The position numbers were made by a program, and so were the translations under genes. The notes beneath the pieces were generated by a model. That model was given only the letters and a program-made list of their open reading frames with translations. It was not told where the DNA came from and made no database searches. Source: Desulfosporosinus fructosivorans (GTDB lineage Bacteria > Bacillota > Desulfitobacteriia > Desulfitobacteriales > Desulfitobacteriaceae). From it: DNA of 64,000 nucleotides. Location: the NCBI RefSeq assembly GCF_004766045.1, contig NZ_SPQQ01000001.1:682001-746000 (forward strand), given 5' to 3'. Below are positions 54,736-64,000 of this stretch, in pieces. Numbering within the stretch: position 1 is the stretch's first letter; every line of letters starts with the position of its first letter.

Positions 54736-54747
54736 GGAGGTTTTACG

Positions 54748-55014
54748 TTGATTTCACTAATCGCTCAAGTTGCTGACAAGGTGATCACCATTCTCATTTT
54801 CGCGATCGTGATTCGAACGATTCTGTCCTATTTTCCTAAATACCAGTCCCATAAATTTAGTGCCCTTCTTACTGATGTGACAGATCCACTCCTTAAGCCG
54901 TTTAAGCGTTTTCAAATCGGCAGTGCAGCAGGTGCAATCGATTTTTCCCCGATCGTAGCAATCATTGTGCTGAATCTGATTCAATCTGTGATCGTTAGAC
55001 AATTTATCTTCTGA
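54748..55014 (+). CDS. YggT family protein (YlmG)
   Basis: An 88-residue membrane protein with two helices: VITILIFAIVIRTILSYFP and IDFSPIVAIIVLNLIQSVI. Includes DVTDPLLKPFKRF. Its role is linked to cell division or cell shape. TTG at 54748 follows GGGAGG. Confidence 0.88.
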   Translation: MISLIAQVADKVITILIFAIVIRTILSYFPKYQSHKFSALLTDVTDPLLKPFKRFQIGSAAGAIDFSPIVAIIVLNLIQSVIVRQFIF

Positions 55015-55015
55015 A

Positions 55016-55813
55016 ATGAACTATTCGACAGATCGAAGTGGACTTAGATTTTGGAGTGGAAAAGAAGCCCGGTTGGAAGCAGCTCATATCTTAGACCTTG
55101 TGGATGCAGTGCGAAATGAGGAGTCTAAGCAAGTAACGCCCTTTTTGAGCTTTGCCATGCGGGAGTGGGCGGAAGCCATTCTACGCAAGGAACACTTGGA
55201 GCTTAGGGAAGAGGGAGGATTCCAGGAGGCAGAGCGTATTCGAATTATAATCGCTCCTTGGGGTGAAACCTTGGATTCGTTAGATGCCAATATATCGTTG
55301 CTTTGGGTGCGGGCAAAGGACCCGCGTGCTCAGCTTGAACACCGCCAGATCTTGGGATCCCTCATAGGCTTGGGCTTGAGGCGAGAAGTTTTGGGAGATA
55401 TTCAGACTGGACAGAAGGGTCAGTATATCGCGACTGCATCAGAAATCACCCCTTATTTATTAGATCATTGGACCCAAGCAGGGCGAGAAAAAATTAATGT
55501 TTCGCTCTATGAGGATAAACCGGATGTGTGTCCTGATTTAGGTGAAGAACGCCGAATTACAGTTAACTCTTCACGCATAGATGCGGTGATCGCCAATGCT
55601 TTTGGGGTTTCGAGGACAATCGCGCAGGAATGGATCACTCAAGGTAAGTTGAGGAGAGATGGCCTAGTGGTAAGTAAAGCAGATGAAGAAGTTCAAGCTG
55701 ACGAGATGATCTCTTGCCGGGGACAGGGGCGGATTAAACTTCTGAAATGTACCCAGACTCGCAAGGAACGGGTAGCTTGGCAAATCGTGCTTTTCCGATC
55801 ACAAAGGCATTAG
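55016..55813 (+). CDS. YlmH family RNA-binding protein (S4 domain)
   Basis: A 265-residue protein with an N-terminal YlmH fold and a C-terminal S4 domain (SSRIDAVIANAFGVSRTIAQ through GQGRIKL). Binds RNA, proposed in ribosome rescue or division control. Starts 1 nt after ylmG. Its extreme 3' end overlaps a short upstream frame of divIVA that is not used. Confidence 0.88.
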   Translation: MNYSTDRSGLRFWSGKEARLEAAHILDLVDAVRNEESKQVTPFLSFAMREWAEAILRKEHLELREEGGFQEAERIRIIIAPWGETLDSLDANISLLWVRAKDPRAQLEHRQILGSLIGLGLRREVLGDIQTGQKGQYIATASEITPYLLDHWTQAGREKINVSLYEDKPDVCPDLGEERRITVNSSRIDAVIANAFGVSRTIAQEWITQGKLRRDGLVVSKADEEVQADEMISCRGQGRIKLLKCTQTRKERVAWQIVLFRSQRH

Positions 55814-55827
55814 GGGGAAATATTAAT

Positions 55828-56289
55828 ATGCAGATGACTCCTCTTGATATAGGAAATAAAACATTCAGCAAAGGAATTCGGGGATATCTTTGCGGAGAAG
55901 TAGAAAAGTTTCTCGAAACCGTAAGTCAGGAATTTGAATCCGCGTATACTGAGAACTTCGAACTGCGCGAAAAGACGAAAGGGCTGGAAGCGGAAATTAG
56001 CCACTATCGCCAAATTGAGACTACCTTACAACAGACGTTAATTTTGGCTCAACAAACTGCTGAAGAGGTTAAAAAAACTGCACAGCATGAGGCCGCTCTT
56101 ATGCTGAGAGAGGCTGAACTTGAGAAGTTAAGTAAAGTTTCTGAAACTCAATTAATATTGGAAGATATCAAAGAAGAAATTCAGGGACTTTCAAGGAAAC
56201 GTGATCTATTGCGGACACAACTTAGGTCATTTTTGCTTGCCCATCTTGATTTAGAAAAGTTGCAGGAACGAAATGATGACATTGCATAA
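55828..56289 (+). CDS. divIVA: DivIVA domain protein
   Basis: A 153-residue coiled-coil protein that marks negative curvature at septa and poles. Membrane-binding start PLDIGNKTFSKGIRGY, then heptad repeats to the end. ATG at 55828 follows AGGGGG, so the first 27 codons of the longer frame are not coding. Confidence 0.9.
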   Translation: MQMTPLDIGNKTFSKGIRGYLCGEVEKFLETVSQEFESAYTENFELREKTKGLEAEISHYRQIETTLQQTLILAQQTAEEVKKTAQHEAALMLREAELEKLSKVSETQLILEDIKEEIQGLSRKRDLLRTQLRSFLLAHLDLEKLQERNDDIA

Positions 56290-56378
56290 AAATCCTCAGG
56301 CTGCTTGAGGTTGCGGACAAGCCTTATTTCGTGATAAAATAGTCATTAGACAACTTTGAAGGAGAAGGATTGGAATCG

Positions 56379-56870
56379 ATGAATTATTTATTAATTAGTG
56401 AGTTAGCTCCTGACTTTCTCATTCAAGGGTTTGGGTTGCATCAGGATGAGAATCAGTGCTACGTTGGAAAAGTTGGGGGACAAGAAATCCAGCTCTTATC
56501 TTCCATTGATGATTTGCAATCAGATCAAACAGATATAAAAATCTTGAGTGTCGGATTCACTGAAGCGAGTCAAAATTTCCGACCAGGGGATGTGTTGATG
56601 ACCGGGAGTGATGATCTACTCGATCGTGCGTTTCAGGCTATGGATGAGCTTGAGCAACGTGGAGTGGTTGTCAGTTTGGCATCCCCTCAAGATCCGACGC
56701 ATTTATACTTAGCTAAGGAACAGATGGATCCCTTCGTGCAGAAGTGGAGGAGTAGGAAGATTTCCTTTCTGTGTCTATGGATGGTGGATCCTATTGAGTC
56801 GGAAGGACAAGCAAAACTTGTCAGCATCTTGCGGAAAGTTCTCTCGAAGGAAAAATCAAACGATAAATAA
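56379..56870 (+). CDS. Protein of unknown function, 163 aa
   Basis: Soluble mixed alpha/beta protein with no recognised family. It contains a repeated PDFLIQGFGL / DLQSDQTDIKILSVG pattern and GSDDLLDRAFQAMDEL helix. Between divIVA and ileS, so a division or cell-surface link is possible but only from position. ATG at 56379 follows GAAGGAGAAGG. Confidence 0.7.
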   Translation: MNYLLISELAPDFLIQGFGLHQDENQCYVGKVGGQEIQLLSSIDDLQSDQTDIKILSVGFTEASQNFRPGDVLMTGSDDLLDRAFQAMDELEQRGVVVSLASPQDPTHLYLAKEQMDPFVQKWRSRKISFLCLWMVDPIESEGQAKLVSILRKVLSKEKSNDK

Positions 56871-56907
56871 TATGCACATGAACACATCGATGAGGGCTAA
56901 GGACGAC

Positions 56908-56965
56908 AAGGATGGTGCGGCGAGTAATCTCGTCCCTTTTTGAAGGGACGAGATTACTGTTTTTA
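56908..56965 (+). promoter_or_regulatory. Truncated T-box remnant (3' part) upstream of ileS
   Basis: AAGGATGGTGCGGCGAG (56908-56924) is a degenerate T-box sequence (consensus AAGGGTGGTACCGCG). AGTAATCTCGTCCCTT pairs with AAGGGACGAGATTACT (56923-56938 and 56943-56958) and GTTTTTAT follows: the classic terminator. There is no room for Stem I: the preceding gene ends at 56870. Confidence 0.65.
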
Positions 56966-56995
56966 TCTAATCCTCCAAATGAACCTGTTATACTG

Positions 56996-57061
56996 CAGGG
57001 CAATTCACGAATTGCCCCCTACACCTGTTATCTGTAGGGGTAATTCATGAATTACCCACTA
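56996..57061. repeat. Twin GTAGGGGCAATTCATGAATTACCC hairpins
   Basis: GGGCAATTCACGAATTGCCC (56999-57018) and GGGGTAATTCATGAATTACCC (57037-57057) follow each other in the gap before ileS. Same GTAGGGGCA...TGCCCCTAC family as 308-354. Confidence 0.7.
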
Positions 57062-57123
57062 CGTATCCCTTATTCCCTATAAGGATTTGTGAATGCCTTG
57101 CGTAATTTAAGGAGGAAATATCA

Positions 57124-59901
57124 ATGGACTATCGTGATACTCTTAACCTACCTGAAACTGATTTTCCAATGCGTGGGAATCTTCCCAAAAAGGAACCAGA
57201 AATCCTTAAGACATGGGGAGAAGACGATATCTACAAAAAGGTGCAAAATGCGCGTGCTGGACAACCAAAGTTTATCCTTCACGATGGCCCGCCTTATGCT
57301 AACGGGGATATTCATCTTGGGCATGCTATCAACAAGGTGTTGAAGGATGTTGTGGTCAAATATAAGACTATGATGGGTTTTGATGCTCCATATGTTCCTG
57401 GGTGGGACACACATGGACTTCCCATTGAAATACAAGTGATCAAGAAGTTGGGTGTAAATCGACATGCTGTATCTACCTTGGAATTCCGTGAGCAATGTAA
57501 AGACTATGCCGAAAAATATGTCGGGATTCAGCGAGAACAATTTAAGCGCCTGGGAATTCGGGGGGATTGGGACCATCCTTACCTGACCTTGCAAAAAGAA
57601 TATGAGGCAGCTCAAATCGGGGTTTTTGGAGACATGACTAATAAAGGGTATATTTATAAAGGGTTAAAGCCTGTATACTGGTGCCCTTCCTGTGAAACCG
57701 CACTTGCAGAGGCGGAGATTGAATATGCGGATAAACCTGCCTCGGCTATTTACGTGAAATTTGCCGTGCGAGATGGTTTGAAAGTGCTTGGAAAAGAGAA
57801 CACTTTTCTAGTCATTTGGACGACCACGCCTTGGACTCTTCCAGCAAATCTGGCGATTAGTGTACATCCAGAGTTAACGTATGCTGTGGTCACCGCCCAT
57901 CAAGAACACTGGGTTGTTGCGGAGGGGATGCTTGAGTCGTTGCGTTCGCTGTGGGATCTAGAACTTCCGGTTGAAATGACCCTCTCTGGAAAAGAGCTAG
58001 AAGGAGTAATTTGCAGGAACCCACTGGTGGACCGTGATTCCGTGCTGATCTGTGGGGAACATGTCACCTTAGAAGCTGGTACCGGATGCGTTCACACGGC
58101 ACCAGGTCATGGAGAAGATGACTTCCTGATCGGGAAAAAATATGGACTACCTGTTTTATGTCCTGTTGATCACCAAGGAAAATTCACGGCAGAGGGCGGG
58201 GTATACGCCGGTCTAAAAACTGGAAAAGCGAATCCTGTGATCGTAGAAGATTTAAAGAAAACTGGAGATCTGGTACTTGAGGAAACAATCCAACATAGTT
58301 ATCCTCATTGCTGGCGTTGTAAGAGTCCGATCATTTACCGAGCGACTGAACAATGGTTTGCCTCCATTAGTGGATTTCGTCAGGCAGCGCTGGATGAGAT
58401 AGAGAAGGTTCGTTGGATTCCTGCATGGGGGAGAGACCGGATCTTTAACATGATTGCAGATCGTGGAGATTGGTGTATTTCTCGGCAAAGGACCTGGGGA
58501 GTCCCGATCCCTATCTTTTACTGTCTGGATTGTGAGAAAGTATTGGTAAATAAGCAAACAATTTCAAAGGTCCAGGAAATCTTCCGCCAAGAAGGTTCCG
58601 ATGCCTGGTTTGCTCATCCTGCTGAAGAACTTTTACCAGATGGAATCACATGCACCTGTGGCGGGACAAAATTCCGTAAAGAGACGGATATCATGGACGT
58701 CTGGTTTGATTCTGGTACCAGCCACGCTGGCGTATTGAAGCAACGGAGTGAGTTGTCCTGGCCGGCAGATCTCTACTTAGAAGGGTCTGATCAGCACAGA
58801 GGGTGGTTCAATTCCTCTTTGTCCACATCGGTGGCCGCGTTTGGTCAAGCGCCTTATCGTAATGTATTGACCCACGGCTTTGTAGTTGATGAACAAGGGC
58901 GTAAGATGTCTAAATCGTTGGGTAATGGAGTTGATCCACTCAAGGTTGTCCAAGAACTGGGCGCTGATATTTTACGTCTATGGGTTAGCTCGGTAGATTA
59001 TAAGAATGATGTCGCTGCTTCCCCTCGCATTATGAAGCAAATGTCGGAAGCTTATCGAAAAATTAGAAACACCCTTCGTTTCCTGCTGAGTAACCTCAAT
59101 GATTTTGATCCAGCAAAGGATAAAGTTGTTTATCAAGATCTCCAGAAGATTGACCGGTGGGCCTTGCTTAAACTCTCAAAAGTGGTTGAACGTGTGCTTC
59201 TTGGATATGAGACTTATGAATTTCACTGGGTATACCACACAATTCATAATTTCTGTACGGTTGAGTTGAGTGCCATTTATCTAGATATTGTCAAGGACCG
59301 GCTCTATGTGGAAGGGAAAACATCCCTCAGCCGTCGTTCTGCCCAAACGGTTCTATATGAAGTCCTAGATGCCTTGGTTCGTCTTATAGCGCCAGTCTTG
59401 ACGTTCATGACGGAAGAAATTTGGCCATATATCCATGGAGAAAAGAACGCGGAAAATGTTCAAATGGCAGAAATGCCGAAAGTGAATTCCGAATGGATGG
59501 ATGAGAAGTTTGCCACTGAATGGGATCAGATATTAGAGCTACGGACGGATGTTGCTAGAGTGTTGGAGAAAGCTCGCCAGGAAAAATTGATTAATCATCC
59601 GTTAACCGCTCACGTTGATCTTTATCCAACGGAAGCTCAGTATGAGTTTTTGCAAAAAGTGCCTAATCTCGCAGAAATCTTTATTGTCTCTGACTTAAAC
59701 GTGCATAAACCCAGCGAAGAAAGACCTGAAGGCGTACATCTTGCCGAAGTTCACGAGGGCTTAGGAATTCTTGTGCAGCCTGCCAAAGGAGCAAAGTGCG
59801 AGCGTTGCTGGATGTTCCATGAAGATGTCGGAAAGAACCAAGAACATCCGACAATTTGCCCGCGTTGCAGTGCAGTGGTGAAAAACCTAAATATTCAATA
59901 A
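57124..59901 (+). CDS. ileS: Isoleucyl-tRNA synthetase
   Basis: A 925-residue class I synthetase. HLGH motif at residues 64-67, KMSKS at 594-598, editing domain ([13 protein letters not shown]), zinc site [11 protein letters not shown]...CPRC at the C terminus. Length and ending fit the type-1 (non-mupirocin-resistant) enzyme. ATG at 57124 follows AAGGAGG. Confidence 0.97.
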   Translation: MDYRDTLNLPETDFPMRGNLPKKEPEILKTWGEDDIYKKVQNARAGQPKFILHDGPPYANGDIHLGHAINKVLKDVVVKYKTMMGFDAPYVPGWDTHGLPIEIQVIKKLGVNRHAVSTLEFREQCKDYAEKYVGIQREQFKRLGIRGDWDHPYLTLQKEYEAAQIGVFGDMTNKGYIYKGLKPVYWCPSCETALAEAEIEYADKPASAIYVKFAVRDGLKVLGKENTFLVIWTTTPWTLPANLAISVHPELTYAVVTAHQEHWVVAEGMLESLRSLWDLELPVEMTLSGKELEGVICRNPLVDRDSVLICGEHVTLEAGTGCVHTAPGHGEDDFLIGKKYGLPVLCPVDHQGKFTAEGGVYAGLKTGKANPVIVEDLKKTGDLVLEETIQHSYPHCWRCKSPIIYRATEQWFASISGFRQAALDEIEKVRWIPAWGRDRIFNMIADRGDWCISRQRTWGVPIPIFYCLDCEKVLVNKQTISKVQEIFRQEGSDAWFAHPAEELLPDGITCTCGGTKFRKETDIMDVWFDSGTSHAGVLKQRSELSWPADLYLEGSDQHRGWFNSSLSTSVAAFGQAPYRNVLTHGFVVDEQGRKMSKSLGNGVDPLKVVQELGADILRLWVSSVDYKNDVAASPRIMKQMSEAYRKIRNTLRFLLSNLNDFDPAKDKVVYQDLQKIDRWALLKLSKVVERVLLGYETYEFHWVYHTIHNFCTVELSAIYLDIVKDRLYVEGKTSLSRRSAQTVLYEVLDALVRLIAPVLTFMTEEIWPYIHGEKNAENVQMAEMPKVNSEWMDEKFATEWDQILELRTDVARVLEKARQEKLINHPLTAHVDLYPTEAQYEFLQKVPNLAEIFIVSDLNVHKPSEERPEGVHLAEVHEGLGILVQPAKGAKCERCWMFHEDVGKNQEHPTICPRCSAVVKNLNIQ

Positions 59902-59909
59902 AATACCAG

Positions 59910-59938
59910 TTGATTAAATGTATAAGACAGTATATTAT
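59910..59938 (+). promoter_or_regulatory. Possible promoter for the glycine riboswitch leader
   Basis: TTGATT (59910-59915), 17-nt spacer, TATTAT (59933-59938), upstream of the glycine riboswitch. Weak -35. Confidence 0.4.
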
Positions 59939-59970
59939 ATACACAATAATAAATATAGGATACCGAATGA

Positions 59971-60152
59971 TACTAGCGGGAGAGATCTGGGATATCCAGA
60001 CGCCGAAGGAGAAAATCCCTGAATCGCTTTCAGGGGGGAAACTCTCAGGCAAAGAGTACTGCTAGTAGACGGGACTCTGGAGAGTTTCTTGTAACAGAGA
60101 ACACCAAAGGGGATGCCTAAACGGCGAATCTCTCAGGTTCAAGGACAGAGGA
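59971..60152 (+). promoter_or_regulatory. Tandem glycine riboswitch
   Basis: Aptamer 1 (59971-60066) has AGCGGGAGAG, CGCCGAAGGAGAAA and GGGGAAACTCTCAGGCAAA. Aptamer 2 (60067-60152) has GACGGGACTCTGGAGAG, CACCAAAGGGG and CGAATCTCTCAGGTTC. Outer CTAGC/GCTAG pairing closes the first. It would sense glycine and turn on gcv. Confidence 0.94.
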
Positions 60153-60186
60153 AGTGCGATGTGCATTTCCTCTGTCCTTTTTTATG
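60142..60186 (+). terminator. Riboswitch expression platform terminator
   Basis: AAGGACAGAGGAA pairs with TTTCCTCTGTCC and a T-run follows. The 5' arm overlaps the 3' end of aptamer 2, so glycine binding can open the terminator (transcriptional on-switch). Confidence 0.9.
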
Positions 60187-60430
60187 TTGCTTGTAGGAAC
60201 TAAGGTTTCCCTTCTCGCCATAAGGCATCTAGCCAATCCAAGGCGCATGTTTTGCTCAGGGACACTCAGTCGTCCATGGCAGCGCTTAAGTCTCGAACGT
60301 CCTGTTCGAGTCCATGGCTATAGGGACAATTGTCCATCCTTAGACGGCGATCTAATCTAAAATGGCCTGTTTGAGTCATGGACAGCGCTTAATTAGGGAT
60401 ACTATTTACGTGACAAAAAATGAGGAGGTT
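60187..60430. repeat. Long gap with hairpins related to elements A/B
   Basis: CTCGAACGTCCTGTTCGAG (60292-60310) and GGACAATTGTCC (60324-60335) are clear hairpins; CATCCTTAGACGGC parallels CATCCTTGGCCGTTGCC of element B. The overall plan is less regular than in A and B. Confidence 0.45.
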
Positions 60431-60435
60431 GCGAT

Positions 60436-61530
60436 ATGGTTGGACCAAAACGAACGCCGCTTTATGAAGAACATCTGGCGGGTAAGGCCAAATTAATTGA
60501 CTTTGGCGGGTGGGAAATGCCAGTACAATATGCTGGTGTAATTACAGAACACCATGCAGTGCGGAAACAGGCAGGGCTTTTTGATACTTCTCATATGGGA
60601 GAAATTGATGTTCGCGGTAAAGACGCACTAGCCTATGTCCAGATGTTGATTACCAATGATGCGAGTGTACTTAAGGATGGGAAAATTCTATATTCTCCCA
60701 TGTGTTACCCTAGCGGCGGTATAGTTGATGATTTGCTCGTTTATCGCTATGATTTAGAACACTTCTTTATCGTTGTCAATGCATCTAATACTGATAAGGA
60801 TTACGATTGGATGCTTGAGCAGGTTCAAGACTTTGAGGTGAGTGTCGACAATGTTTCTGACAAATATGTGCAACTCGCGTTGCAGGGCCCGCTCGCAGAA
60901 ACAATTTTGCAACGTATATCAAATGTTGATCTGTCCAAGATAATATATTACACATTTACACACGGCGAAATTGATGGCGTGCCATGCCTTATCTCCCGTA
61001 CTGGCTATACTGGAGAAGATGGGTTCGAGATTTATTGTTCACCTGAGTTTGGTCGGCAAATATGGCGGAAGATCTTAGAAATCGGTGCCAAGGATGGTGT
61101 ACAACCGATTGGCTTGGGCGCTCGTGACACATTAAGATTTGAAGCTCGCCTTCCTTTGTACGGCAATGAATTAGGTAAGGAAATTACTCCGCTAGAAGCA
61201 GGGATTGGTTTTTTTGTTAAATTTGACAAAGATGATTTTGTCGGGAAGGCTGCTCTCCAAACCCAAAAGGAGCAAGGAGTACCCCGTAAATTGGTCGGTC
61301 TAGAAATGATCGGACGCGGCATAGCCCGCTCTCATTATCCTCTACAAAAAAATGGTGAAGAGATTGGATTTATCACTTCAGGCTCTTTCTCTCCGACCCT
61401 GAATAAAAACATTGCTTTAGGGCTAATTCGCGCGGATTTGGCTGTTCAAGGTGAGGTTCTGGACGTGTTGATTCGCGAGAAACCTGTGCAAGCTAAAATT
61501 ATCCCTTCCTTGTTTTATAAACGCGGCTAA
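60436..61530 (+). CDS. gcvT: Aminomethyltransferase (T protein)
   Basis: A 364-residue glycine cleavage T protein that moves the methylene unit from aminomethyl-lipoyl-GcvH to THF. SHMGEIDVRGKDALAYVQ, TGYTGEDGFEI and GLGARDTLRFEA are conserved. First gene of the riboswitch-controlled operon. Confidence 0.97.
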   Translation: MVGPKRTPLYEEHLAGKAKLIDFGGWEMPVQYAGVITEHHAVRKQAGLFDTSHMGEIDVRGKDALAYVQMLITNDASVLKDGKILYSPMCYPSGGIVDDLLVYRYDLEHFFIVVNASNTDKDYDWMLEQVQDFEVSVDNVSDKYVQLALQGPLAETILQRISNVDLSKIIYYTFTHGEIDGVPCLISRTGYTGEDGFEIYCSPEFGRQIWRKILEIGAKDGVQPIGLGARDTLRFEARLPLYGNELGKEITPLEAGIGFFVKFDKDDFVGKAALQTQKEQGVPRKLVGLEMIGRGIARSHYPLQKNGEEIGFITSGSFSPTLNKNIALGLIRADLAVQGEVLDVLIREKPVQAKIIPSLFYKRG

Positions 61531-61636
61531 ATTCCAACGTGAATTGCGAGTCTCAGCTTAATTGATAACTGTTTCTGGTAGTGTGGTTGACCCATAATAA
61601 GGGTAAGATAACAAAAATATTAGGAGGATGATTATA

Positions 61637-62023
61637 TTGAATCCTGTAGAATTGAAGTATAACAAAGACCATGAGTATGCAAGGGTGAGTGGTAACATTG
61701 TAACGTTTGGGATTACTAATCATGCACAGGAAAGCCTCGGGGACGTTGTGTTCGTAGAGCTTCCAGATGAAGGTTCGTCTGTGACAGTCGGAAAATCCTA
61801 CGGTACAGTGGAATCCGTGAAAGCAGTCTCTGATATTACGGCTTCAATTAGTGGGAAGGTCGTTGAAGTAAATACGCTAGTCTTGGATGCACCAGATTTA
61901 CTAAACAGTGATCCCTATGGGGAAGGCTGGTTAATTAAGGTTGAAGCAGATGACTTATCTTCGCTAGAGACAATGATGACGGCTGCCGAATATGAAGCGT
62001 TTGTAGCTGAGGAGGAACATTAG
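61637..62023 (+). CDS. gcvH: Glycine cleavage system H protein
   Basis: A 128-residue lipoyl carrier. The lipoylated Lys is K62 in [12 protein letters not shown] at 61637 is chosen because AGGAGG lies 9 nt upstream; ATG at 61628 overlaps the site. Carries the aminomethyl group between P, T and L proteins. Confidence 0.93.
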   Translation: MNPVELKYNKDHEYARVSGNIVTFGITNHAQESLGDVVFVELPDEGSSVTVGKSYGTVESVKAVSDITASISGKVVEVNTLVLDAPDLLNSDPYGEGWLIKVEADDLSSLETMMTAAEYEAFVAEEEH

Positions 62024-62024
62024 A

Positions 62025-63365
62025 ATGAATTTTGTACCGAATACGGACAGCCAAAAGGAGCAGCTCTTAGCCCGTATTGGGGTTAAGTCTGTTGAGGATC
62101 TCTTTGAGGATATACCTCAGGAAATCCGCCTAAAACGCTCTCTCAATATTCGTGGAGGAATGTCAGAGCAGGAATTGGTTAAACAGGTTCAAGGGTTGGC
62201 TAATGCTAATAAAACGGTTGAAGAGTATAGTTCATACCTGGGAGCCGGTGCTTATGAACATTTCATTCCGAGTTTTGTGGATCAATTGTTGCTACGCTCT
62301 GAATTTTATACAGCATATACACCATACCAACCAGAGATTAGTCAGGGGACACTTCAAGCAATTTATGAATATCAGACTTTAGTCTGTGAGTTAACAGGGA
62401 TGGATGCGGCCAATGCCTCGATGTATGATGGGGCTTCGGCCCTAGCGGAAGCAGCCCTTATGACAGGGGATGCTACACGACGGGAAAAAGTGCTTGTCTT
62501 ACAAACGGTGCATCCGGAATATCGTGAGGTATTGAAGACTTATCTGCCTCCGCGGGGCGTGGAGATTATTGAAATTCCCTATCAGGATGGAGTGACAGAT
62601 TTTTCCGTCTTTGAGGCTGCGCTCCAAGAGGATGTTGCCGGTGTAATTCTCCAAAATCCTAATTTCTTTGGTAGTGTTGAAAAAGCTGAGCAAATTGTAC
62701 AGCTTGCGCACGCCAAAGGGGCCCTTGTGGTTATGGCAGTTAATCCCGTCTCTTTAGGATTACTAAAGTCTCCAGGAGAATGCGGTGCGGATATTGTTGT
62801 TGGAGAAGGACAGGCCTTTGGTAACCCGTTAAATTTTGGAGGTCCTTATCTGGGATTTTTGGCCACTCGGGATAAATTTGTCCGGCGTATGCCCGGGCGG
62901 ATTGTTGGTTTAGCCAAGGACAAAAACGGAAAAACGGGATACGTATTGACGCTTCAGGCCCGTGAGCAACATATCCGGCGGGAAAAAGCTTCATCCAACA
63001 TTTGCTCTAATGAAGCGCTCTGTGCGCTAGCGTTTACTATGCATTTGAGTGCACTCGGCAAAACAGGGATCAAAGAATTAGCATATCTAAACTTGCAAAA
63101 CGCTCATTATGCCGCACAGGAGATTGGAAAGATTCCAGGGATGAGTTTGGCTTTCTCAGGACCGTTCTTCCATGAATTCGTGGTTAAGACGAAGGCTGAA
63201 CCAGCGATGGTCAATGCTTGGCTCCTGGAGAATAAGATTATTGGTGGATTAGATCTTGCTCGCTTCTACCCGGAACTAGATCATCACCTCCTCTTCTGTG
63301 TGACCGAGACGAAGTGTAAAGAGGATATTGATCGGCTAGTGGCCAGATTGGGGGAAATCCAATGA
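62025..63365 (+). CDS. gcvPA: Glycine dehydrogenase (decarboxylating) subunit 1
   Basis: A 446-residue alpha subunit of the two-part P protein. [36 protein letters not shown] and [19 protein letters not shown] are family hallmarks. Overlaps gcvPB by ATGA. Confidence 0.96.
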   Translation: MNFVPNTDSQKEQLLARIGVKSVEDLFEDIPQEIRLKRSLNIRGGMSEQELVKQVQGLANANKTVEEYSSYLGAGAYEHFIPSFVDQLLLRSEFYTAYTPYQPEISQGTLQAIYEYQTLVCELTGMDAANASMYDGASALAEAALMTGDATRREKVLVLQTVHPEYREVLKTYLPPRGVEIIEIPYQDGVTDFSVFEAALQEDVAGVILQNPNFFGSVEKAEQIVQLAHAKGALVVMAVNPVSLGLLKSPGECGADIVVGEGQAFGNPLNFGGPYLGFLATRDKFVRRMPGRIVGLAKDKNGKTGYVLTLQAREQHIRREKASSNICSNEALCALAFTMHLSALGKTGIKELAYLNLQNAHYAAQEIGKIPGMSLAFSGPFFHEFVVKTKAEPAMVNAWLLENKIIGGLDLARFYPELDHHLLFCVTETKCKEDIDRLVARLGEIQ

Positions 63366-64000
63366 TAACATCGGAACCGCTAATGTTTGAACTTAGTGCC
63401 AGCGGGCGAACTGCGTTTAGCTTACCTACTTGTGATGTACCAGAAGTTCCGGTTGAAATGCTTATTCCTGGAGAATTTCTTACGCAGGTGGAATCGCAAC
63501 TCCCAGAACTTTCTGAAGTAGATGTCGTTCGTCACTTTACCCGTCTTTCCACTTTGAATTATGGTTTGGATACTGGGTTTTATCCGCTAGGGTCGTGTAC
63601 TATGAAATATAACCCGAAAGTCAATGAAAGGCTGGCTCGCCTGCCTGGCTTTACAGCCTTACACCCTTACCAGCCTGAGTCCATGACTCAAGGGGCTTTG
63701 CAGCTCATGGCTGAACTTCAAGAAGATCTCTGTGAATTGACGGGAATGGATGGATTCACTCTCCAACCTGCCGCTGGTTCACATGGAGAACTGACTGGGA
63801 TGTTACTCATCAGGGCCTATCATCAGCACCGTGGAGATAAAAAACGCACGAAAGTGATTGTCCCGGATGCTGCCCATGGTACCAATCCTGCCACGGCGGC
63901 GATGGCAGGTTATGAAATTATCGTGGTTCCTTCCAATGATCGTGGCGGAGTTGATGTTGAGGAACTAAAAAAAGTTGTCAATGACGAAGTCGCCGCACTC
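63362..64000 (+). CDS. gcvPB: Glycine dehydrogenase (decarboxylating) subunit 2, 3' end cut by window
   Basis: ATG at 63362 overlaps the gcvPA stop. 213 codons are visible to the window end. The motif [15 protein letters not shown] and [20 protein letters not shown] are typical. The PLP-binding Lys lies beyond the window. Confidence 0.94.
   Translation, partial: MITSEPLMFELSASGRTAFSLPTCDVPEVPVEMLIPGEFLTQVESQLPELSEVDVVRHFTRLSTLNYGLDTGFYPLGSCTMKYNPKVNERLARLPGFTALHPYQPESMTQGALQLMAELQEDLCELTGMDGFTLQPAAGSHGELTGMLLIRAYHQHRGDKKRTKVIVPDAAHGTNPATAAMAGYEIIVVPSNDRGGVDVEELKKVVNDEVAAL

Noticed and set aside
56720-56870. T-box Stem I inside the end of the preceding gene
   Set aside because: The sequence reads as normal protein code to the stop and lacks the AGTA-box and GNTG features expected of Stem I.
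1-64000. tRNA or rRNA genes
   Set aside because: No cloverleaf with TTCNANNC-type T-loop or rRNA-like conserved stretch was noticed in any gap on either strand by eye.

Overview
The window is a chromosomal segment of a spore-forming, meso-DAP-type Firmicute. The best fit is the Desulfosporosinus/Desulfitobacterium (Peptococcaceae) group. This is inferred from gene content and order: a dcw cluster running straight into spoIIGA-sigE-sigG and the ylm genes, single mraZ, sbp and sepF, MurE with a DNPR motif, PerR, ferredoxin, a DUF1858 redox protein, MoeA/MobB and a two-subunit glycine decarboxylase. No rRNA or tRNA gene was seen. No taxonomic marker was compared, so genus is inference.

Region 1 (1-25.4 kb) is mixed metabolism and surface genes. 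It holds a truncated unknown gene, an LCP cell-wall ligase, a FapA/DUF342 protein, moeA-mobB, a Na/Pi-type transporter on the minus strand with no ATG upstream of its first helix, a GNAT, a tldD-tldE-PHP phosphatase run, a probably frameshifted nuclease-like gene, ylbF, bshB1-bshA (bacillithiol), a MoxR-ATPase/VWA pair, a 51-aa zinc-ribbon protein, ferredoxin, perR, a membrane GH2-like protein, a MetE-like protein, a DUF1858 protein, a Met-rich LysM protein and lpdA.

Region 2 (25.6-46 kb) is the cell wall and division cluster: mraZ (with promoter and 10-bp-phased MraZ boxes), rsmH, ftsL, pbp/spoVD, murE, murF, mraY, then a 2.3-kb insertion, then murD, ftsW, murG, a MurC-like protein lacking the ATP P-loop, murB, murA, ftsQ, sbp, ftsZ. 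No ftsA or intact murC is present. The insertion between mraY and murD carries an AlkD-like gene and a GNAT gene bracketed by 27-bp inverted repeats, plus a PAS protein and a large multi-hairpin element.

Region 3 (46-57 kb) holds spoIIGA-sigE-sigG-ymxH (forespore and mother-cell sigma factors), pgeF, a PhoB/PhoR-type two-component pair and an HlyD-like adaptor, then ylmE, sepF, ylmG, ylmH, divIVA and an unknown gene. Two inverted copies of a ~105-bp repeat bracket pgeF to hlyD.

Region 4 (56.9-64 kb) holds ileS, preceded by only the 3' part of a T-box leader, then a tandem glycine riboswitch with terminator controlling gcvT-gcvH-gcvPA-gcvPB (the last gene runs off the window).

The gaps are rich in structured repeats of at least five families. 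The most notable are a 160-215 bp multi-branched element (22332-22490 and 33721-33935) and the GGGGGACGGTTCTT family that forms the ends of the cassette inside the dcw cluster.
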